From assembly GCA_050084515.1 (NCBI GenBank), contig CM114272.1, forward strand, positions 57,970,001 to 58,034,000: a stretch of DNA of 64,000 nt, written 5' to 3'. Below the pieces are notes generated by a model, which was not told the DNA's origin, searched no databases, and saw nothing but the letters and a program-made list of their open reading frames with translations. Position 1 is the first letter of the stretch; every line of letters begins with the position of its first letter. This stretch comes from Blasia pusilla (Eukaryota; Marchantiophyta; Marchantiopsida; Blasiales). Below are positions 60,301 through 64,000 of this stretch, piece by piece. The translations under genes and the position numbers were made by a program.

Positions 60301-60488
60301 CCGGGAGCTTTGATGCTGTTCGTGATCCACCCGAAGCTGTAATCATCCGGGTTGCTGCTGTACGCACTGCTGCTGCTGCTGCCGTCGACACCGGCTTGAG
60401 CCGCAACCCGGCGCCATGGGGTACATGTGACAAGGAAGACCCATATCAGAGCGAGTCCCGCGGCATTTCGCGTCGTTCTGAACTTCAT
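57303..60488 (-). CDS. receptor-like kinase with ricin-B-like and DUF642-like ectodomain, 858 aa
   Basis: A membrane receptor Ser/Thr kinase. Exon 1 is 60488-58811 and exon 2 is 58201-57303. The intron (donor GTGACT, acceptor CTCTGCAG) is in phase and rejoins GFCLHKG with RHVLVFEF. The start is the ATG just before a clear signal peptide (about residues 1-31). Residues about 60-200 look like a ricin-type lectin fold, with a Q-x-W motif at SQKWF near 159-163. Residues about 243-428 resemble a DUF642/galactose-binding domain (NLLSNSGFED, then GPIMYVTTG and AEGRRSVHLN). The membrane helix is about 437-460. The kinase has GEGGFG (501-506), AVKV with Lys 522, HRD (646-648) and DFG (666-668), so it is RD-type and probably active. 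An unusual Ser/Gln-rich insert (about 580-612) lies after the hinge. Ligand unknown; possibly cell-wall sugars, by inference. Confidence 0.9.
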
Positions 60489-60492
60489 CTGT

Positions 60493-60852
60493 CTACATGA
60501 GCCTTTCCGATTGGCAACGCTTGTCCAGTGCACGAATTCTCGCATTGCAGCTCGAGCTGATCGTGTATCCGTCGAAGTTTCTGCCTCCGCGTTCAATTCT
60601 TCCTGATCCTAGTCCTGCTGCTGCCTGTTCGTCCTGCTCGTCTTCTTCCCACGGACGCAGGGGCTCCGACACGATATGGCAGTCACAAGAGTCGGGCCTA
60701 AGAACAGGTGGAGGGGATTCATTTCGAGGTCTCGCTTCACGGCGTGCACCAAACTCGTCTCCGACTCGAGGGTCCAGTGGTGGGGGCGCGAGATGCGGGA
60801 AGCGTGAACGAGGTGCACACATTGACATGGTCTCGGGTAGATTGAATCTCAC
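60493..60852 (-). CDS. possible upstream ORF in the kinase leader
   Basis: A 119-codon minus-strand ATG frame ends just 5 bp before the receptor-kinase start codon. It is Pro/Arg/Glu-rich with no domain. If the transcript starts upstream of 60852 it would be a long upstream ORF limiting kinase translation. It may equally lie in the promoter and never be transcribed. The GC-rich composition alone could produce a frame this long. Confidence 0.25.
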   Translation of the reverse strand: MRFNLPETMSMCAPRSRFPHLAPPPLDPRVGDEFGARREARPRNESPPPVLRPDSCDCHIVSEPLRPWEEDEQDEQAAAGLGSGRIERGGRNFDGYTISSSCNARIRALDKRCQSERLM

Positions 60853-61795
60853 CAGTCATGAACCAAGCCACCGTACGACCCGTTCCTGGAGCGCCACGCT
60901 ATGTTGCTAACCTCTTTCTCTCTTTCCTCCTAGCTCCTGATCACATCCCGTTAATTCTTGGCACTGCCACCTTTTTCTCAAAACCTAACACGCACGCTTT
61001 CACAGTGAATTACCCTACTTCGCATGCAAATGCGCAGCTGAGAAGCTTTTCAGCTGCTGCCGCATCCAACCGGGGCCCCATAGCCGGTGCGGTCATCCCA
61101 CAACCAGGAGTCTGCAGTGCGTTGACCTGCCACTGGCCACTGTGGAAACGCTCGCATTATTACCACTTTTTCTGGAACGGTTCTCGGATGCCTCTCTCCT
61201 CTTGAATTCATCCGCGGTGCCGTCAAGTTTGTCTTCCTCCGTTACTGTTAGTCGTAGTCATTCCAACGTAAGAAACGGAATCAACAAAGAATTCTGCCGA
61301 TGCGCCTCTTGGACGAGTGAATCACATGCGCGTGCGCGAGGCTTCGAAGCATCGAATAATCGCCTCCACGAAACCTTCTGGTCCAACTCCCACACCTTCT
61401 GTCGCGATCCTTTCAACTTGTGTGACAGAGGCCAAATTAAGCCGTTCCAGACAATGCCGACGAGGGCAGGCCGGCGGGCAGTTTGCCGGAATCGTTCGAA
61501 CCGGTCTGCGAGGCCGAACTGATGCGTTGAGTTGTCTCATTGTAAGACAAAAGGTGCCAGCCATTTATGAGGTGGACAGGATTTTCCCCGTCTATTGACT
61601 CACTTTGAGCTGCACGCGTATCCCTGAGACGTCCTGTCAAGCCTCCCACGTTTCGCCGGAGGCGTACATCATAGGGATCCAACAGGGGTATCCCGTCGGA
61701 GGTCTAGGCCGTAGGTTTATAGCGACGGATTATTATTATTATTATATATTTTATTAGTTTAGGTCGTAGGTTTATACGATGGATTTTTATTATTA
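60853..61795. other. upstream flank of the receptor kinase
   Basis: No gene is recognised; both strands carry short GC-rich frames. Near 61706-61797 a GTAGGTTTATA / GATGGATTTTTATTATTA-like motif occurs twice, about 54 bp apart, next to ATT repeats, marking the transition to AT-rich sequence. Confidence 0.35.
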
Positions 61796-62497
61796 GTATA
61801 TATTATTAAAAGAGGACGGTGTTAAAATAGGTTAAGACCTTCACCCTAAATTTTACCTTTCATCACATTTTTAGTGGCCCATGACATGGGTATGAAACGG
61901 CCAAGAAGGGTATACAAATCGTCAGGTTTTAGGGTAGGGGAGGATGCATTCATATTATTATAAACATGTTTGAATTTTACTATTTGAATCACATTAAATG
62001 GGTAGAATTAACTCAAGTAGAAGATTTGAATGAAATAGAAAAATATTTTATGAAGTAATTAATAAATTATGTAATATTATAATGGTGATTATAAATACTA
62101 ATAACATGGAATATTTTGATGAAAAAATATATAGAATGTGCGTCTTAATTCACATGTGATGGAGAAGGGAAAAAAATTTTAATGGAGAAAAATTGGCAAA
62201 TTTTATGGAAGGTTAAAATTATTTAGGGGATTGGGGTGTCATTTAAATTTGAATGGAGTACTGTAATTATTTAAAAGAATGAAATGTTATTAATCTTCTA
62301 AGGTTTTAGAAAAAAAAGAATTTGAAATTTGAAATTAATCATGTGATTATTTTTAAAATTAATCTTATTAATTCAAATGTGACATTTTTAAGTATATTTT
62401 AAAAATTTAAGTAGAATTTAAAAAAAATATCATCGACACTTGTTTTTAAGCCATTCTATTGAGGAAACTGTGTTAGGCGTGCATGATACGGGCAACA
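61796..62497 (+). mobile_element. probable non-autonomous Helitron, worn ends
   Basis: The left end TATATTATTAAAAGAGGACG resembles the end of the second Helitron subfamily seen at 15517 (minus). The right end GGCGTGCATGATACGGGCAA (about 62477-62496) is the Helitron 3' half-palindrome without CTAG, and it directly abuts the next unit. There is no coding capacity; the body is AT-rich. The left boundary is inferred. Confidence 0.4.
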
Positions 62498-62708
62498 TCT
62501 ATATTCTTATGAGAGAGTGCCTTTTGATTTGCAAACACCTCTCTGTTTGATATATGGCAACTAGGCAACAAGAAAATGTTTCTCCTTTTGCAAGCAGCAA
62601 GAAAAAAATTTGAATTTTTGTGCTACATCATTAATCCCTTCCCTTCACAAGTTGTACACTAACAAAAAGTTCTTCAAACACGCGTGCATTGCACGGACAC
62701 CTTACTAG
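62498..62708 (+). mobile_element. short Helitron derivative, 211 bp
   Basis: It begins TCTATATTCTTATGAGAGAG after A, and ends GCGTGCATTGCACGGACACC then TTACTAG, followed by T. The terminal CTAG is 62705-62708. It is the plus-strand counterpart of the 53034-53460 units and of similar length. It is non-coding. Confidence 0.85.
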
Positions 62709-62765
62709 TTATTATTATTTCAGGAGTGGTTTTCAAATGAATTCACCACTTCTCTTTTGGAGTCC

Positions 62766-62985
62766 ATAATATATTAAGCTTAGTATAATCTAGTATTTCA
62801 TTGGCATAACCGTGTGTTTAGAAGACCATGGATCGCATGGTCCCTCATGGGTCCTGACCAATTATTATTATTGGCCATAATATATAGTACACGTGGCATA
62901 ATCTAGCATTTAATTGGCATAACGGGTGTTTAGAAGACCTTGGATTACACGGTCCCTCACAGTTCCTAACTAGTTATTATTATTG
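62766..62985. repeat. tandem duplication, about 113-bp period
   Basis: CATAATATATTAAGC...GTCCCTCATGG (from 62766) recurs as CATAATATATAGTAC...GTCCCTCACAG (from about 62877). Landmark TAATCTAG is at 62786 and 62899. Each copy is followed by TTATTATTATTGG. Confidence 0.85.
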
Positions 62986-63520
62986 GAGAGTGTCTTTTCA
63001 TTTTGCAAAGATCTCTTCTTGACATTTGCAATCAATAGGATCCTTTAAAATTAAGTTGAAATAATATTTGAAAATTTTGAGTGAATTATGGGAGCTAATT
63101 TATACTAGTGTCTTCATAAGTCAAAATGTGTCGTCCAACTTGACTTAAATATTCTATGATAGTTAAACAAAGGAAGAAAAACGAGCTCTGAAAATGGAGA
63201 TGCGAGAATTCATCGAAGATACAAATAGCGAGGAGCACCACTTCCACACTCCATGCAGGCAAATAAAAGAGGAAACCCTCCTACAAGCAAAATTCATCCA
63301 CAACATAAATATTCTCAACTATTCCTAAAAGAACATGACTATCCCTAAGATGGCCTCTAGTAGTAGTCTCTCCCACAACCTGAGGCCATCTCATAAGCCT
63401 ATTGGTTTGGGGCATGCTGGAAAGTGATGCTGGTTGTCTACAATATATGAGCGTAGTAGCTAGAGACAACCCATTTCTCAAGTAGAAAAGATGAGCGTAA
63501 TTGGAGAGGAAAGTATCAAC
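62986..63520. other. AT-rich sequence, no gene fixed
   Basis: A minus-strand frame (63281-63481, 66 codons) reads protein-like but has no recognised motif. It may belong with the decayed minus-strand frame further right. Confidence 0.3.
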
Positions 63521-63700
63521 CTCTCCGCTATAGCCCCATACATATCTATTGCTAGCTAGTGAACGAATTGATGTCCTTTATGAAGCTGACTATAAAGTTA
63601 AGTCTTCAAACCTTTCCACTATAGCCCCATACATCTCTATTGCTAGCTAGTGGGACGAATTGATGTCCTTTGTGAAGCTGACTATAAAGTTAAGTCTTCT
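63521..63700. repeat. 90-bp perfect-register tandem duplication
   Basis: CCTCTCCGCTATAGCCCCAT at 63521 and CCTTTCCACTATAGCCCCAT at 63611 start two 90-bp copies that differ at a few positions, both ending GACTATAAAGTTAAGTCTTC. Confidence 0.9.
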
Positions 63701-63955
63701 TATTTTTTGCCAAGGCCACCTCTTGCAACAATCTTCCTTCTGCCTTGCACTAATGTATGGAATATCTAACTCTAATATCATCCACCAGTACCGCAACCTC
63801 CCACATCATATAAAGATTAGCATCAATTAGGAAATCTCGTATGGAATAGTATCACACTTTCTGTATGTGAAAGCCGCTCTCGTGGGCAATATAGAACATG
63901 ATATCCTACAGTGCATTGGGATCCAATTGGAGCAATCCTCTCAATCTCAATTGGA
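63690..63955 (-). pseudogene. decayed ORF at the right edge, family unknown
   Basis: On the minus strand about 88 codons read as a coherent protein (DIMFYIAHESGFHIQKV, YYSIRDFLIDANLYMMWEVA, VLVDDIRVRYSIH, CKAEGRLLQEVALAKNKKT). They are interrupted by only three stops: TAG, TGA and TAG. Each is one C-to-T step from a sense codon (CAG, CGA, CAG). No family is recognised. It may continue beyond the window, and the upstream minus frame at 63281-63481 could be a further exon. Confidence 0.3.
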
Positions 63956-64000
63956 CAACTTGCCAAATTCACACCAAGAGAATCCATGCTTTAGTGACAC

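Overview
This window is nuclear DNA of a land plant. Coding regions are split by GT-AG introns, large parts are AT-rich and intergenic, and the transposon families are those of plants (Helitron, Ty3/gypsy, non-LTR, CACTA-like). The style of the host genes (long GAGA/GAGCGA purine-rich leader, GC-rich receptor kinase, gypsy pol of the type common in bryophytes) suggests a bryophyte, perhaps a liverwort. That last step is inference and was not tested.

Only two host genes are convincing. The first is a nine-knuckle CCHC zinc-finger protein (coding exons 43485-43660, 44956-45051, 45328-45892, + strand). Its first exon carries a motif like the UAP56-binding motif of mRNA-export adaptors. The second is a receptor-like kinase on the minus strand (exons 58811-60488 and 57303-58201). 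Its ectodomain joins a ricin-B-like and a DUF642-like domain, and its kinase core looks intact. A third, weaker gene (4283-5393, minus, two exons, 324 aa, unknown function) lies downstream of three evenly spaced G-boxes and between 17-bp direct repeats.

The rest is mostly transposon debris. From left to right: unassigned sequence with an ARM-repeat fragment (1-8.2 kb); a nearly complete but inactivated Helitron with its 3' end at 14270 (8.2-14.3 kb); a chain of small Helitron derivatives (14.4-15.5 kb); AT-rich sequence with a CACTA-like end and a decayed minus-strand gene (15.5-24.2 kb); a Ty3/gypsy gag-protease-RT remnant (24.2-27.5 kb); a gypsy LTR with a 134-bp AG tract, followed by decayed RT/RNaseH/integrase (29.9-33.4 kb); an unidentified element with a Pif1-like helicase and several unknown ORFs (34.4-40.1 kb); the zinc-knuckle gene (about 42-46 kb); a decayed non-LTR reverse transcriptase abutting a second copy of the same gypsy LTR (47.9-50.8 kb); AT-rich sequence with a tandem Helitron pair, CT tracts and an 83-bp minisatellite (50.8-56.7 kb); the receptor kinase (57.3-60.5 kb); and more Helitron derivatives and tandem duplications up to the right edge.

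Many stop codons in the decayed ORFs are explained by single C-to-T or G-to-A changes, which fits methylation-driven decay of silenced repeats. No rRNA, tRNA or CRISPR array was recognised by eye, but a tRNA search was not possible. Gene models are hand-built from frame, phase and splice consensus and have no transcript support.
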